A DNA stretch of 57,817 nucleotides. Source: Erwinia pyrifoliae DSM 12163 (lineage in GTDB: Bacteria; Pseudomonadota; Gammaproteobacteria; Enterobacterales; Enterobacteriaceae). The position numbers and the translations under genes are program-made. Numbering within the stretch: the first letter of the stretch is position 1; each line of letters opens with the position of its first letter. Shown here piece by piece: positions 36,447 to 47,918 of this stretch. The notes under the pieces were generated by a model. It made no database searches and was not told the origin of the DNA. It saw only the letters and a list, made by a program, of their open reading frames with translations. The stretch lies in the NCBI RefSeq assembly GCF_000026985.1, contig NC_017390.1:108629-166445 (forward strand). Direction: 5' to 3'.

Positions 36447-37040
36447 TCAGGGTGTTGCCAGCGCCAACTTCACCGGCTCCACCGCGAAGGTCAGCCCTTT
36501 TTCTCCGTTGTCCGCAACGATATAACGCAGCGCGCCCTCGGTTTGCTGGGAAAAACGTAAACCCTTCCCCTTTGCCAGCAGTGCATTTGCCCGCTGAAGG
36601 CTCTTTTCAGCGCTGAGCATCGGTTCGAAGAAGCGTATGAAAGCAGTCATATAAGCCAGGGCTTTATCGCGTGAGGCTTTCTGTTCCGGGCCGGGGATCG
36701 GTAGCCAGGTTATCTGCAAGGTTTTGATTTTTCCGGTGCCGTGCTCCAGCGCGGTAGAGGAGTAAAGATTTTCATTGATCTTGCTGGCCGCACGCGTCAG
36801 ATTGCTCTTGTCATTCCGGCTGTCAATGGCGCGATATTCAACTAAAGGTAGTGCCGCGTTGGCCGCATTATACTTCTCGCGAAACTGAGCAATGGTTATA
36901 TCGAAGACAGGCGCACCTGTCTGCAAGTACGGCGCGGCCGATATGGGATCCGTCTGGCCTGCTGGATCGACAGCGGCGTAGGTGGCAGTTGTCGTTATGG
37001 CGGCAAGCAGTACAATCCCTGCCCAAATTGCTTTTTTCAT
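36447..37040 (-). CDS. yiiQ: YiiQ, DUF1454 periplasmic protein
   Basis: A 197-residue exported protein with a signal peptide (about residues 1-22, LLAAITTTATYAA) and a DUF1454 body. Conserved stretches include LVEYRAIDSRNDKSNLTRAASKI and ALRYIVADNGEKGLTFAVEPVKL. It matches E. coli YiiQ in size and position (next to tpiA). The function is unknown. Confidence 0.9.
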   Translation of the reverse strand: MKKAIWAGIVLLAAITTTATYAAVDPAGQTDPISAAPYLQTGAPVFDITIAQFREKYNAANAALPLVEYRAIDSRNDKSNLTRAASKINENLYSSTALEHGTGKIKTLQITWLPIPGPEQKASRDKALAYMTAFIRFFEPMLSAEKSLQRANALLAKGKGLRFSQQTEGALRYIVADNGEKGLTFAVEPVKLALATP

Positions 37041-37130
37041 TTCGTTGGCTCTAATCCGTCAATTCAGCCCAAGATTAAAACGGACAATGGCCGTCCAAGT
37101 CAAAGGCACCCGAACCCTGAGATAAAAATA

Positions 37131-37574
37131 ATGACCTTACAACAGTGGTGTTTCTCTTATCGCGGACGTCTCAGGCGCCGTGACTTCTGGATATGGCAGT
37201 TTTGCTGGCTGTTGATGCTGGTGCTGCTGTTTACGCTGGCGGGCAATGGTTTACTGGACACACAAACCGCCGCTTTCTGCGTGGTGGCTCTGCTGTGGCC
37301 AACCAGTGCGGTGCTGGTAAAGCGTCTGCACGACCGCAATAAAGGCGGCCAGTGGGCGCTGCTGATGGTGATGGCCTGGATGCTGATGGCGGGAAACTGG
37401 GCGATGTTGCCCAATGAGGCACAGTGGCTGGTGGGGCGCATTATTCCTACCCTGATTCTGGTCAGCATGTTGGTGGAGCTGGGCGGTTTTGCCGGCACGA
37501 TCGGCGACAATCGCTTTGGTAAACCGGCGCAGTCGGTGGTATTGCTGCGCCGCAGGATGGCTGATTACCAGTAA
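37131..37574 (+). CDS. yiiR: YiiR, DUF805 membrane protein
   Basis: A 147-residue inner-membrane protein of the DUF805 family with three or four membrane spans. The N-terminal FSYRGRLRRRDFWIWQF and the central LVKRLHDRNKGG are the DUF805 signatures. The function is unknown. It is divergent from yiiQ and its 3' end overlaps the end of fpr by 10 bases, as tail-to-tail neighbours; this matches the E. coli arrangement. Confidence 0.9.
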   Translation: MTLQQWCFSYRGRLRRRDFWIWQFCWLLMLVLLFTLAGNGLLDTQTAAFCVVALLWPTSAVLVKRLHDRNKGGQWALLMVMAWMLMAGNWAMLPNEAQWLVGRIIPTLILVSMLVELGGFAGTIGDNRFGKPAQSVVLLRRRMADYQ

Positions 37575-38311
37575 TGCTCGCTGGTGATGTGCCCCGGCTT
37601 GCGCTTGAGGTGTTTACGCATAGCTCGGCTCTCTTTCAGCAATTGTTGCGTGTCACGTACCATCTGCGGGTTGCCGCACAGCATCACATGGCTGTTTTCG
37701 GCATCCATTTTCAGTCCGGTGACGGCCTCCAGCTGCCCGTTTGCAATCAGTGCGGGAACTCTGCCGGTAAGCGAACCGGTAATCTCTTCACGGCTGACCA
37801 CGGTGTGAATCTGTAGCTGCCCGCTGTAACGCTGCTGTAGCTGCTGCATCAGCGGCAGATAGCTTAAATCCTGTGCATAGCGCGCCGCATGGATCAGCAC
37901 GATATTTTTAAAACGCGCCAGGCCTTTCCCTTCCTGCAAGATAGACAGATACGGGCCGATGGCCGTGCCGGTTGCCAGCATCCACAGCGTCTCGCACGGC
38001 GGAATTTCATCAAGGATAAAGAAACCCTGGGCGTCTGCGGTGATCATCACCTCATCACCGGGTTGCAGCGCATGCAGCTTCGGGCTGAGTTTACCCTGCG
38101 GCACGGTAACCAGGTAGAACTCCAGGTCTGCACTGCCTGGTGCATTGACATAGGAGTAAGCGCGCACTACGCGTTCGCCGTCTATCTCCAGCGCCAGCTT
38201 GGCGTATTGGCCGGCGGTAAACGGATCGATGGGGGCCGTCACCGTCAGGCTGAACAGACTGTCGGTCCAGTCGGTGACTTTTTTTACACGGGCATTAACC
38301 CATACGGCCAT
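37565..38311 (-). CDS. fpr: Ferredoxin/flavodoxin-NADP+ reductase Fpr
   Basis: A 248-residue cytosolic FAD enzyme that passes electrons between NADPH and flavodoxin or ferredoxin. FAD-binding RAYSYVNAPGS (RxYS) and the NADP-binding ATGTAIGPYLSIL are visible. The C-terminus ends in SEHYW, with the terminal tryptophan stacking on FAD as in E. coli Fpr. The length is identical to E. coli. SoxS control is known in E. coli; I did not find a clear soxbox. Confidence 0.97.
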   Translation of the reverse strand: MAVWVNARVKKVTDWTDSLFSLTVTAPIDPFTAGQYAKLALEIDGERVVRAYSYVNAPGSADLEFYLVTVPQGKLSPKLHALQPGDEVMITADAQGFFILDEIPPCETLWMLATGTAIGPYLSILQEGKGLARFKNIVLIHAARYAQDLSYLPLMQQLQQRYSGQLQIHTVVSREEITGSLTGRVPALIANGQLEAVTGLKMDAENSHVMLCGNPQMVRDTQQLLKESRAMRKHLKRKPGHITSEHYW

Positions 38312-38620
38312 AAAGAACTCCTTAATTCGCTTGCAACATGATTGGCGTTTCTGCGGCTATCTTCACCAGCCATGACGGTTTTTGCCAGCTGGCGGCCGTA
38401 GTAAAAGCTCATATCGACAAAGTATGCGCACGAATGGCCCCAAGCGTAAAAAAAAACGTACAGCAGCGCCTTTTTTTACTGACAGTAAAGCGTCTGCTAT
38501 TTATGGCACCGCACTCGCTTTGTCTGATAATCCTGATATTTTCTCCGCCATAATGCCGGGCTTTCTGGCGAATCCTGCTGGCTAAAGGATTTTTTCCGCA
38601 AATTATACTGATGTGAGTCG
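38312..38620. promoter_or_regulatory. Divergent fpr/emrD intergenic region
   Basis: About 310 bases separating divergent fpr and emrD. No supported gene; open frames here are low-quality. It must contain promoters for both genes, but no hexamer pair stands out. An A-rich run (38450-38457) and a T-rich run (38471-38477) flank a CAGCAGCGCC segment. Confidence 0.4.
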
Positions 38621-39799
38621 ATGAAAAAGATTGATAACGGATACCTGTTGGTGATGCTGATTGCTTTGCTGGCGGTAGGGCAAATGGCGCAGACCATCTA
38701 TGTCCCGGCGATGCCGACCATTGCTGCGGCCTTTCATATTGGTGACGGCATGGTGCAACGGGTGATGGCGGCCTACCTGATGACTTACGGGGCGTCACAG
38801 CTGTTTTATGGCCCGCTGTCAGACGGCATTGGCCGTCGCCCGGTGATTTTTTTGGGGATGGCGGTGTTTATTATTGGCTCGGTTACCGCGCTGCTGGCAA
38901 GCAGCCTGAACGCACTGGTGCTGGGAGCGGCCATCCAGGGAATGGGCACCGGCGTGGCCGGCGTAATGGCGCGTACCATGCCGCGCGATCTCTATTGCGG
39001 CAGCGCGTTGCGCCATGCCAACAGCCTGCTGAACATGGGGATTTTGGTCAGCCCGCTGATTGCGCCGGCGATCGGTGCCGGACTGACGTATCTGTTCGGC
39101 TGGCAGGCCTGTTTCGCCTTCTTGCTGCTGCTGTGCCTGATGGTGTCGGCCGCGATGATGCGCTGGCTACCGGAGACCCGGCCAGCGCATCAGCCGCAGC
39201 GGCCGTTTTTCTCGCGCTATCGTCCACTGCTGGCCGATGGTCATTTTGTTCGTTACCTGGTTATCCTGATAGGTGCGCTGGCCGGAATTGCGGTGTTTGA
39301 GGCCAGCTGCGGCGTACTGATGGGCGGCGTGCTGGGAATGAGCAGCCTGGCCATTAGCCTGCTGTTTATTCTGCCGCTGCCCGCCGCCTTCTTCGGGGCC
39401 TGGTTTGCCGGACGCAGTAACAAACCCTTTGTCAGCGTGATGTGGTACGCGGTAAACAGCTGCCTGCTGGCGGGCGTGATGATGTGGATACCCGGCTGGC
39501 TGGGGATCATGAACCTGTGGACGCTGATCGTGCCTGCATCGCTGTTCTTTTTCGGTGCCGGGATGCTGTTTCCACTGGCGACTACCGGGGCGATGGAGCC
39601 GTGGCCGTATATGGCGGGTACCGCCGGGGCGCTGGTGGGCGGGTTACAGAATCTGGGTTCCGGCCTGACCGCGTGGCTGTCGGCCATGCTGCCGCAAAAC
39701 GGTCAGTTCAGTCTCGGTATGCTGATGTTTGCCACCGCGCTGCTGATCCTGCTGTGCTGGCTGCCGCTGTCTAAGGAGCCTGAACCGCATAGGGTTTAA
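38621..39799 (+). CDS. emrD: Multidrug efflux MFS transporter EmrD
   Basis: A 392-residue major facilitator protein (E. coli 394) with twelve membrane spans. The MFS motif between helices 2 and 3 reads YGPLSDGIGRRPVI (about 66-79), and the helix-5 region is MARTMPRDLYCGS, typical of the Bcr/EmrD drug:H+ antiporters. E. coli EmrD exports uncouplers and amphipathic compounds. In E. coli emrD is elsewhere on the chromosome; here it stands between fpr and glpX. Convergent with glpX. Confidence 0.9.
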   Translation: MKKIDNGYLLVMLIALLAVGQMAQTIYVPAMPTIAAAFHIGDGMVQRVMAAYLMTYGASQLFYGPLSDGIGRRPVIFLGMAVFIIGSVTALLASSLNALVLGAAIQGMGTGVAGVMARTMPRDLYCGSALRHANSLLNMGILVSPLIAPAIGAGLTYLFGWQACFAFLLLLCLMVSAAMMRWLPETRPAHQPQRPFFSRYRPLLADGHFVRYLVILIGALAGIAVFEASCGVLMGGVLGMSSLAISLLFILPLPAAFFGAWFAGRSNKPFVSVMWYAVNSCLLAGVMMWIPGWLGIMNLWTLIVPASLFFFGAGMLFPLATTGAMEPWPYMAGTAGALVGGLQNLGSGLTAWLSAMLPQNGQFSLGMLMFATALLILLCWLPLSKEPEPHRV

Positions 39800-39810
39800 A
39801 CGCCAGCGGC

Positions 39811-39833
39811 CGGGCTTCTTGTTGCGAGGCCCG
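39811..39833. terminator. Hairpin between convergent emrD and glpX
   Basis: A seven-pair stem (CGGGCTT / AGGCCCG, one wobble) with a nine-base loop lies between the two converging stops. There is no long T run, so bidirectional termination is tentative. Confidence 0.4.
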
Positions 39834-39845
39834 CCAGCGGGCAGA

Positions 39846-40856
39846 TTACAGGATATACCGATGCAGGTTTTCGTCTTTCAGGTCGAGAAAATGAATCGAC
39901 TGGATGCGGCGAATGGTGCGCGATTTGCCGCGTATCAGCAGCGTTTCGCTGGTCGCCATATTGCCTTTGCGCGTGATGCCTTTTAACAGGTCGCCGCTGG
40001 TAATGCCGGTGGCTGAGAAAATGACGTTATCGTTGCGCGCCATCTGCTCCAGCGCCAGCACCTGGCCGGTCTCTATACCCATTTCACGGCAGCGAGCCTG
40101 TTCCTGCTCGCCCAGGCGACGGTTTTCAGTACTGTCCCCTTTTACCTCATGTCGAGCCAGCAGGCGAGCCTGCATATCGCCATCCAGCGCGCGGATCACC
40201 GCAGCAGAAACCACACCCTCCGGCGCGCCGCCGATGCCGTACATCACGTCGACTTCGCTGTCCGGCATACAGGTGAGGATGGAGGCGGCGACATCGCCAT
40301 CCGGGAAGGTAAACACGCGCACGCCGAGCTGCTGCAGGCGGGCAATCACCGCATCATGACGCGGCTTCGCCAGCAGCGTGACCGTCAGTTCACTCAGCGG
40401 TTTATTCATGGCGTTGGCAACGCGCTGCAGGTTTTCTTCCAGCGGCAGATTCAGGTCAATCGTGCCTTTCGCCGCCGGGCCGACCACCAGTTTTTCCATA
40501 TACATATCAGGGGCGTGCAGGAAGGTGCCTTTATCGCCCACGGCCATCACCGCCAGCGCGTTGGCCTGGCCCAGCGCGGTCATGCGCGTGCCTTCAATCG
40601 GGTCAACGGCAATATCCACTGCATCACCGTTGCCGGTACCGACTTTTTCACCGATATACAGCATCGGCGCTTCATCAATTTCCCCTTCGCCAATCACGAT
40701 CTGTCCGTCGATATCCACCTTATTAAGCATGATACGCATCGCATGTACCGCCGCGCCGTCCGCCGCATTTTTATCGCCACGGCCCAGCCACTGATAGCCA
40801 GCCAGCGCGGCTGCTTCGGTGACACGGGAAAATTCAATCGCCAGTTCTCGTTTCAT
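39846..40856 (-). CDS. glpX: Class II fructose-1,6-bisphosphatase GlpX
   Basis: A 336-residue cytosolic Mn-dependent phosphatase that hydrolyses fructose 1,6-bisphosphate in gluconeogenesis. Metal- and substrate-binding motifs include IVIGEGEIDEAPMLYIGEKVG (acidic cluster), VDPIEGTRMTALG and MYGIGGAPEGVVSAA. The ATG at 40856 gives the E. coli length. In E. coli glpX is the third gene of glpFKX; here a transporter gene on the other strand separates it from glpK, so it needs its own promoter. Confidence 0.98.
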   Translation of the reverse strand: MKRELAIEFSRVTEAAALAGYQWLGRGDKNAADGAAVHAMRIMLNKVDIDGQIVIGEGEIDEAPMLYIGEKVGTGNGDAVDIAVDPIEGTRMTALGQANALAVMAVGDKGTFLHAPDMYMEKLVVGPAAKGTIDLNLPLEENLQRVANAMNKPLSELTVTLLAKPRHDAVIARLQQLGVRVFTFPDGDVAASILTCMPDSEVDVMYGIGGAPEGVVSAAVIRALDGDMQARLLARHEVKGDSTENRRLGEQEQARCREMGIETGQVLALEQMARNDNVIFSATGITSGDLLKGITRKGNMATSETLLIRGKSRTIRRIQSIHFLDLKDENLHRYIL

Positions 40857-41069
40857 GATATGCCTCGGAAAAATCATCAGGCGGCAAGTTTATCATCGTT
40901 ACGCCCCCGTTCCTCAAGGCTGTGGCGTTGCAGTTCGGTTTTGTTCTGGTGATACCGATGCGGACGCGGTACCTTTCATCAAAACATCAGGCAATATGAC
41001 TGAAAATAAAGCCTTCTCCGTCACGCTCCTTGCATGGCGTTGACCTCATAAGATAAGGAACAATGATAA

Positions 41070-42062
41070 ATGTTTGTATCAGCCGCTAACATGGCGACCC
41101 GTATCAGGGACGGGTTTGAACACCATCAGGTCATCATTTATTTTATGGCGGTGATGACTGCCGGCCTTGCCGCCCTTGTTCTGCCAGCGACAACGGCTCT
41201 GAGATCCGCCATTAACCCGGCGTTGGCATTGATGCTATTTGTCACCTTCCTGCAGGTTCCGGTGGCCGGGCTTGTTAAGGCGATAACGCGGTTACGTTTC
41301 TTGTTACCTCTGTTACTGGCTAATTTTCTGTTTATCCCGGTACTGGTCGCCATCCTGATACCGTTTCTGCCGCAGAACACATTGTTACGGCTCGGCGTGC
41401 TGCTGGTGCTGCTGACGCCCTGTATCGACTATGTCGTCACCTTTGCCCAGCTTGGGCGCAGTGACTTCCGCCTGCTGCTGGCATCCACGCCGGTATTACT
41501 GATTGCCCAGGTGCTGCTGCTTCCGCTATATCTGCACCTTTTCCTTGGTGAGCAGGCTACCGGCCTGGTGCAGCCCAAACCGTTTATTGATGCTTTCCTC
41601 TGGCTGATTGCGGCTCCGCTGTGTCTTGCCGCAGTGACGCAGCTGTGGAGCAGGCGCAGCAGGCTGGGCGGTTCGGTCGCCGTGGGGCTTGGCCTGTTGC
41701 CGGTGCCGGCGACCGCCGTGGTGTTATTTATCGTGGTGGCGGCCATGTTGCCACAACTGGGAGAGGGCTGGCCCCTGGCCTTGCAGGCCATACCGGTCTA
41801 TGTTGCTTTCGCCGTTCTGGCCCCGCTGGCCGGATGGACGGCCGGCAGAATGTTCCGCCTGGAGCCTGCTGCGGGCAGGGCAGTGGCATTCAGCGCCGGA
41901 ACCCGTAACTCTCTGGTGGTATTGCCATTGGCGCTGGCCGTGCCGGGTGCTATCCCTGTTCTGCCTGCCATTATCGTCACGCAGACTCTCGTTGAGCTGT
42001 TGAGTGAGCTGATTTACATCCGCCTGATCCCGAAGCTGGGTCAGATGCGACAAAATCAGTAG
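41070..42062 (+). CDS. ACR3/bile-acid-sodium-symporter superfamily transporter
   Basis: A 330-residue inner-membrane protein with about ten spans. It resembles arsenic-resistance ACR3-like members of the BASS superfamily: NPALALMLFVTFLQVP in the N-terminal half, the cysteine-containing LTPCIDYVVTFAQLG (about residues 114-128) and SAGTRNSLVVLPLALAVPG in the C-terminal half. Cys in helix 4 is needed for arsenite transport in true ACR3 proteins. No arsR or arsC gene is nearby, so an arsenite role is not shown, and an organic-anion substrate is possible. It is inserted opposite to the glp genes, convergent with glpK. Confidence 0.75.
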   Translation: MFVSAANMATRIRDGFEHHQVIIYFMAVMTAGLAALVLPATTALRSAINPALALMLFVTFLQVPVAGLVKAITRLRFLLPLLLANFLFIPVLVAILIPFLPQNTLLRLGVLLVLLTPCIDYVVTFAQLGRSDFRLLLASTPVLLIAQVLLLPLYLHLFLGEQATGLVQPKPFIDAFLWLIAAPLCLAAVTQLWSRRSRLGGSVAVGLGLLPVPATAVVLFIVVAAMLPQLGEGWPLALQAIPVYVAFAVLAPLAGWTAGRMFRLEPAAGRAVAFSAGTRNSLVVLPLALAVPGAIPVLPAIIVTQTLVELLSELIYIRLIPKLGQMRQNQ

Positions 42063-42117
42063 CGGGATTGATGCAGGGGAAGAGATGCCCGTGGCTGGCT
42101 ACCACGGGCGGGTGGGA

Positions 42118-44509
<2,392 letters not shown>

Positions 44510-44589
44510 AATGTCATTCCTGTAGGCGAGGTGAAGGGTTGTTTTGATCCATTGCCGGAACAGCCGAATTTGCTGTAGAGTTTATGTAA

Positions 44590-44609
44590 ATTTATCGTTA
44601 ACGAGCATT
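44590..44609 (-). promoter_or_regulatory. GlpR operator upstream of glpF
   Basis: On the minus strand the 20 bases read AATGCTCGTTAACGATAAAT, agreeing with the GlpR operator consensus (WATKYTCGWTAWCG core) at every position of the left half and centre. It lies 81 bases above the glpF ATG, in the region where E. coli glpFK operators sit. A weaker similar stretch (ATTAACGAGAAATAGCGA) follows at once. Confidence 0.8.
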
Positions 44610-44659
44610 AACGAGAAATAGCGAAATCGAAAATTGTGTTCTGTGTCATGAAAATGAGC

Positions 44660-44688
44660 GTTTGCGCGTGGTTTAGCGCTTCGCAAAC
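44660..44688. repeat. Inverted repeat in the glpF-zapB gap
   Basis: GTTTGCG (44660-44666) and CGCAAAC (44682-44688) form a perfect seven-base inverted repeat with a 15-base spacer. It sits between the divergent glpF and zapB genes. The function is unknown: operator or hairpin. The rest of the 44510-44948 gap holds the glpF control region and no further gene. Confidence 0.4.
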
Positions 44689-44948
44689 CCCATAAGGTGG
44701 GTTCAGGCGCTCATAAAATGTTCATTTTTTTTTCTTATTTGCTTATCCGTTGGTGGAGGTAAACGAGATTAAAACCAGGTTCAGGATGAAAATTATTACA
44801 GACTGCACTCGCGTCAGGGTTCCCTGCTGGACTTGCGCTGCTGGTCTACTTACAATCGATGCATCGTTGTTATCCGCGGAATGCCGGTTCATTCCTCACC
44901 CCTGCGGCTAGCATCATCAATGCCCTGCGATTAGGAGAGGTTAGAGAA

Positions 44949-45188
44949 ATGTCATTTGAAGTGTTTGAGAAACTGGAAGCGAAAGTACAGCAGGCGATTG
45001 ATACCATCACGCTGTTGCAGATGGAAATCGAAGAGCTAAAAGAACAAAACGGCAATCTGAACCATCAGGTTCAGCAGGCATCCGGCAGCAGAGAAACGCT
45101 GGTGCATGAGAATCAGCAGCTGAAAGAAGAGCAGCACGTCTGGCAAGAGCGTCTGCGTGCGCTGCTGGGAAAAATGGAAGAGGTCTGA
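44949..45188 (+). CDS. zapB: Cell-division protein ZapB
   Basis: A 79-residue cytosolic all-coiled-coil protein (E. coli 81) that joins ZapA at the Z-ring and stimulates its assembly. The sequence [20 protein letters not shown] and the heptad pattern continue throughout. The ATG at 44949 is preceded by GGAGAGG; upstream in-frame codons are not ZapB-like. A strong terminator follows. Confidence 0.97.
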   Translation: MSFEVFEKLEAKVQQAIDTITLLQMEIEELKEQNGNLNHQVQQASGSRETLVHENQQLKEEQHVWQERLRALLGKMEEV

Positions 45189-45225
45189 TGCCTCTCGCTC
45201 GTTAAAACAGAGAGCGAAAGCTGAG

Positions 45226-45249
45226 AACGGGTGCCGTGTGGCACCCGTT
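45226..45249. terminator. Intrinsic terminator between zapB and rraA
   Basis: A perfect 10-base-pair stem (AACGGGTGCC / GGCACCCGTT) with a GTGT loop lies between the convergent zapB and rraA. T residues follow on the plus strand; it may serve both genes. Confidence 0.85.
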
Positions 45250-45262
45250 TTGCTATTCGGTT

Positions 45263-45280
45263 GGGTCGGTCGGGTCGGTC
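45263..45280. repeat. Two tandem copies of a 9-base unit
   Basis: GGGTCGGTC occurs twice head to tail, followed by another GGG, just outside the rraA stop. It is too short for a functional call. It could vary in copy number by slippage. Confidence 0.6.
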
Positions 45281-45283
45281 GGG

Positions 45284-45769
45284 CTATTCAATATCAAGCG
45301 GGACTTCAGACAGGATCATACCTGTATTGTCAGCATACAGGTGGTCGCCCGAGAAGAAGGTAACGCCGCCGAAATTCACCCGCACATCGCTTTCACCAAT
45401 GCCTTCGCCGGCGGCTCCGGCCGGAATGGCGGCAATCGCCTGAATGCCAATATCCAGCTCTTCCAGGTCATCAACCTGGCGCACCGATCCATAAACGACG
45501 ATGCCTTCCCACTCGTTTTGCAGCGCCAGCCTGGCGAGAGCAGCATCAACCAGCGCGCGCCGCACCGAACCCCCGCCATCAACCAGCAGAATGCGGCCAC
45601 GACCGTTTTCCTCCAGCAAATCGTAAAGCAGACCGTTGTCCTCGAAACATTTTACCGTGATGATTTGCCCGCCAAACGAGGTGCGCCCACCAAAGTTTGA
45701 GAAGAGCGGTTCAACGACGTTCACATCTTCGTGATAGATGTCGCACAGTTCTGACGTATCGTATTTCAT
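45284..45769 (-). CDS. rraA: Regulator of ribonuclease E activity A (RraA)
   Basis: A 161-residue trimeric protein that binds the RNase E scaffold region and helicases and inhibits RNA degradation. [41 protein letters not shown] and [18 protein letters not shown] are RraA signatures; the fold is related to class II aldolases. The length equals that of E. coli RraA. In E. coli menA separates rraA from hslU; here only 183 bases lie between. Confidence 0.97.
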   Translation of the reverse strand: MKYDTSELCDIYHEDVNVVEPLFSNFGGRTSFGGQIITVKCFEDNGLLYDLLEENGRGRILLVDGGGSVRRALVDAALARLALQNEWEGIVVYGSVRQVDDLEELDIGIQAIAAIPAGAAGEGIGESDVRVNFGGVTFFSGDHLYADNTGMILSEVPLDIE

Positions 45770-45918
45770 AAGGTTTTCGTCTGTTTGCCACAGGATGTTT
45801 AAGTATATCGCTTAAAGATGGCTGTTGGCAAAATCATCAATGGTTAAACATTGATGCGAAGGCATGAGGAATTCGTTCAATTCAAGATGCGAGTCGCAAT
45901 GCGGCAAGGGAAAACAGA

Positions 45919-45940
45919 AACCCGGCGGTAAAGCCGGGTT
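45919..45940 (-). terminator. Intrinsic terminator after hslU
   Basis: A perfect 8-base-pair stem (AACCCGGC / GCCGGGTT) with a six-base loop lies 13 bases past the hslU stop. The minus strand continues TTTCTGTTTT, giving a T-rich tail. Confidence 0.8.
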
Positions 45941-45952
45941 GTAGAGTAAGGG

Positions 45953-47284
45953 TTACAGAATAAAGCGGCTGAGGTCTTCGTCGGCGACCAGTTCGTCCAG
46001 ATGCTTACTGACGTACTCGGCATCGATAGTGATCGACTGACCGTTAAGGTCGCTGGCATCATAGGAGATCTCCTCCATCAGACGCTCAAGCACGGTATGC
46101 AGGCGACGGGCGCCGATATTCTCTGCGGTTTCATTCACCTGCCAGGCGGCGGCGGCGATTTTGCTGACCCCGTCTGCGGTAAAGTTGATATCCACCCCTT
46201 CGGTGTTCATCAGCGCTTTGTACTGCACGGTGATAGAGGCGCTCGGCTCGGTCAGAATGCGCTCGAAATCATTCGTGGTCAGTGCCTGTAACTCGACGCG
46301 AATAGGCAGACGGCCCTGTAGCTCAGGGATCAAATCTGACGGGCTGGCCACCTGGAATGCACCGGAAGCAATAAACAGGATATGGTCAGTTTTCACCATG
46401 CCGTGTTTGGTTGAGACGGTACAGCCCTCCACCAGCGGCAGCAGATCGCGCTGTACGCCTTCGCGCGAAACGTCCGGGCCGGAAGATTCGCCGCGTTTAC
46501 ACACTTTATCGATCTCATCGATAAACACAATGCCGTGCTGTTCTACCGCTTCGATGGCTTCCTGCTTCAGTTCTTCCGGGTTGACCAGCTTGGCCGCTTC
46601 CTCTTCTACCAGCAGCTTCATCGCTTCTTTGATTTTCAGCTTGCGTGGTTTCTGTTGCTGGCCGCCGATGTTCTGGAACATGGACTGCAGCTGGCTGGTC
46701 ATCTCTTCCATGCCCGGAGGTGCCATGATCTCCACCCCGCCGGAAATCGCCGCCAGGTCTATTTCGATCTCTTTGTCATCCAGCTGACCTTCACGCAGTT
46801 TTTTGCGGAATGCCTGGCGTGCAGCGGATGGCTCTGCTGCTGCTTCGTTCTGGCCCCAGTTATTTTTCGCTGGCGGGATCAGCACGTCAAGAACGCGCTC
46901 TTCGGCCATCTCCTCGGCGCGGTAGCGGTTCTTTTCTATCGCCTGTGAGCGCACCATTTTGATCGCGGAATCGGTTAGATCGCGGATAATCGAGTCTACT
47001 TCTTTACCCACGTAGCCCACTTCGGTGAACTTGGTCGCTTCTACTTTAATAAACGGCGCATTCGCCAGCTTGGCCAGACGACGGGCAATTTCAGTTTTAC
47101 CCACACCGGTTGGGCCGATCATCAGAATGTTTTTTGGCGTCACTTCATGACGCAACTCTTCGTCCAGCTGCATGCGGCGCCAGCGGTTGCGCAGGGCGAT
47201 CGCCACCGCACGTTTGGCGCCATCCTGGCCGATGATAAATCTGTTCAGTTCGCTGACAATCTCGCGCGGAGTCATAGCAGACAT
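45953..47284 (-). CDS. hslU: HslUV protease ATPase subunit HslU
   Basis: A 443-residue AAA+ unfoldase that feeds substrates to HslV. Walker A is [16 protein letters not shown] (about 56-71). The I domain follows (about 110-240, with PPAKNNWG and [13 protein letters not shown]), then Walker B IVFIDEID and the sensor-2 region [18 protein letters not shown]. The C-terminus DLSRFIL docks into HslV. The length equals E. coli HslU. It starts 12 bases after the hslV stop in the hslVU operon. Confidence 0.99.
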   Translation of the reverse strand: MSAMTPREIVSELNRFIIGQDGAKRAVAIALRNRWRRMQLDEELRHEVTPKNILMIGPTGVGKTEIARRLAKLANAPFIKVEATKFTEVGYVGKEVDSIIRDLTDSAIKMVRSQAIEKNRYRAEEMAEERVLDVLIPPAKNNWGQNEAAAEPSAARQAFRKKLREGQLDDKEIEIDLAAISGGVEIMAPPGMEEMTSQLQSMFQNIGGQQQKPRKLKIKEAMKLLVEEEAAKLVNPEELKQEAIEAVEQHGIVFIDEIDKVCKRGESSGPDVSREGVQRDLLPLVEGCTVSTKHGMVKTDHILFIASGAFQVASPSDLIPELQGRLPIRVELQALTTNDFERILTEPSASITVQYKALMNTEGVDINFTADGVSKIAAAAWQVNETAENIGARRLHTVLERLMEEISYDASDLNGQSITIDAEYVSKHLDELVADEDLSRFIL

Positions 47285-47296
47285 AAATTAGGATCC

Positions 47297-47827
47297 TTAC
47301 GCTTTGGACGGTAATTCTTCGATGGTGAGGTGGTGGTTGGTGTAAATGCAGATATCACCTGCAATACCCAGCGCTTTCTCCACAATGTCGCGCGCGCCAA
47401 TATCGGTATTTTCCAGCAGCGCACGCGCTGCTGCCTGAGCGTATGGACCGCCCGAACCGATGGCAATTAAGTCGTTTTCCGGCTGGATCACGTCACCGTT
47501 GCCGGTGATGATCAGTGAGGCATTTTCGTCAGCCACGGCCAGCAGGGCTTCCAGCTTGCGCAGCATACGATCGGTACGCCAGTCTTTCGCCAGTTCCACC
47601 GCCGCTTTGACCAGGTGGCCCTGGTGCATTTCCAGTTTTCGTTCAAAAAGTTCGAACAGGGTAAAGGCATCTGCCGTACCGCCAGCAAAACCGGCAATGA
47701 CTTTGTCATTGTAGAGACGACGCACCTTTTTAACGTTGCCTTTCATTACCGTATTACCGAGGGTAGCCTGGCCATCGCCGCCAATGACTACCTGGCCGTT
47801 ACGTCGTACGCTTACTATTGTTGTCAC
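47297..47827 (-). CDS. hslV: HslUV protease peptidase subunit HslV
   Basis: A 176-residue N-terminal-threonine peptidase of the proteasome beta family. The mature chain begins [19 protein letters not shown] after removal of the initiator; Thr1 is the nucleophile. [30 protein letters not shown] is fully conserved. The start is a GTG at 47827 with AAGGGG upstream; this gives the E. coli length, whereas a longer reading would bury the catalytic threonine. Confidence 0.98.
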   Translation of the reverse strand: MTTIVSVRRNGQVVIGGDGQATLGNTVMKGNVKKVRRLYNDKVIAGFAGGTADAFTLFELFERKLEMHQGHLVKAAVELAKDWRTDRMLRKLEALLAVADENASLIITGNGDVIQPENDLIAIGSGGPYAQAAARALLENTDIGARDIVEKALGIAGDICIYTNHHLTIEELPSKA

Positions 47828-47849
47828 GGGCAGACCCCTTGTTACCGTC

Positions 47850-47881
47850 AAAAAAAACGGCCCTGCTCATTCGCGCAGGGC
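47850..47881 (-). terminator. Intrinsic terminator after ftsN
   Basis: On the minus strand, GCCCTGC / GCAGGGC (seven pairs, eight-base loop) is followed by a run of eight T residues. It stands between the ftsN stop and the hslV GTG, so it separates ftsN from hslVU. Confidence 0.88.
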
Positions 47882-47918
47882 ACTGATGTAACCAGATATG
47901 GGGCGGATTTGAGGGGTT

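Noticed and set aside
40149..40952. A 267-codon open frame on the plus strand opposite glpX
   Set aside because: Shadow of glpX, with histidine- and arginine-rich low-quality sequence and no ribosome binding site.
44641..44660. CRP site upstream of glpF (TGTGT-N6-TCATG)
   Set aside because: Only partial agreement with TGTGA-N6-TCACA; too weak to annotate, although CRP control of glpF is known in E. coli.
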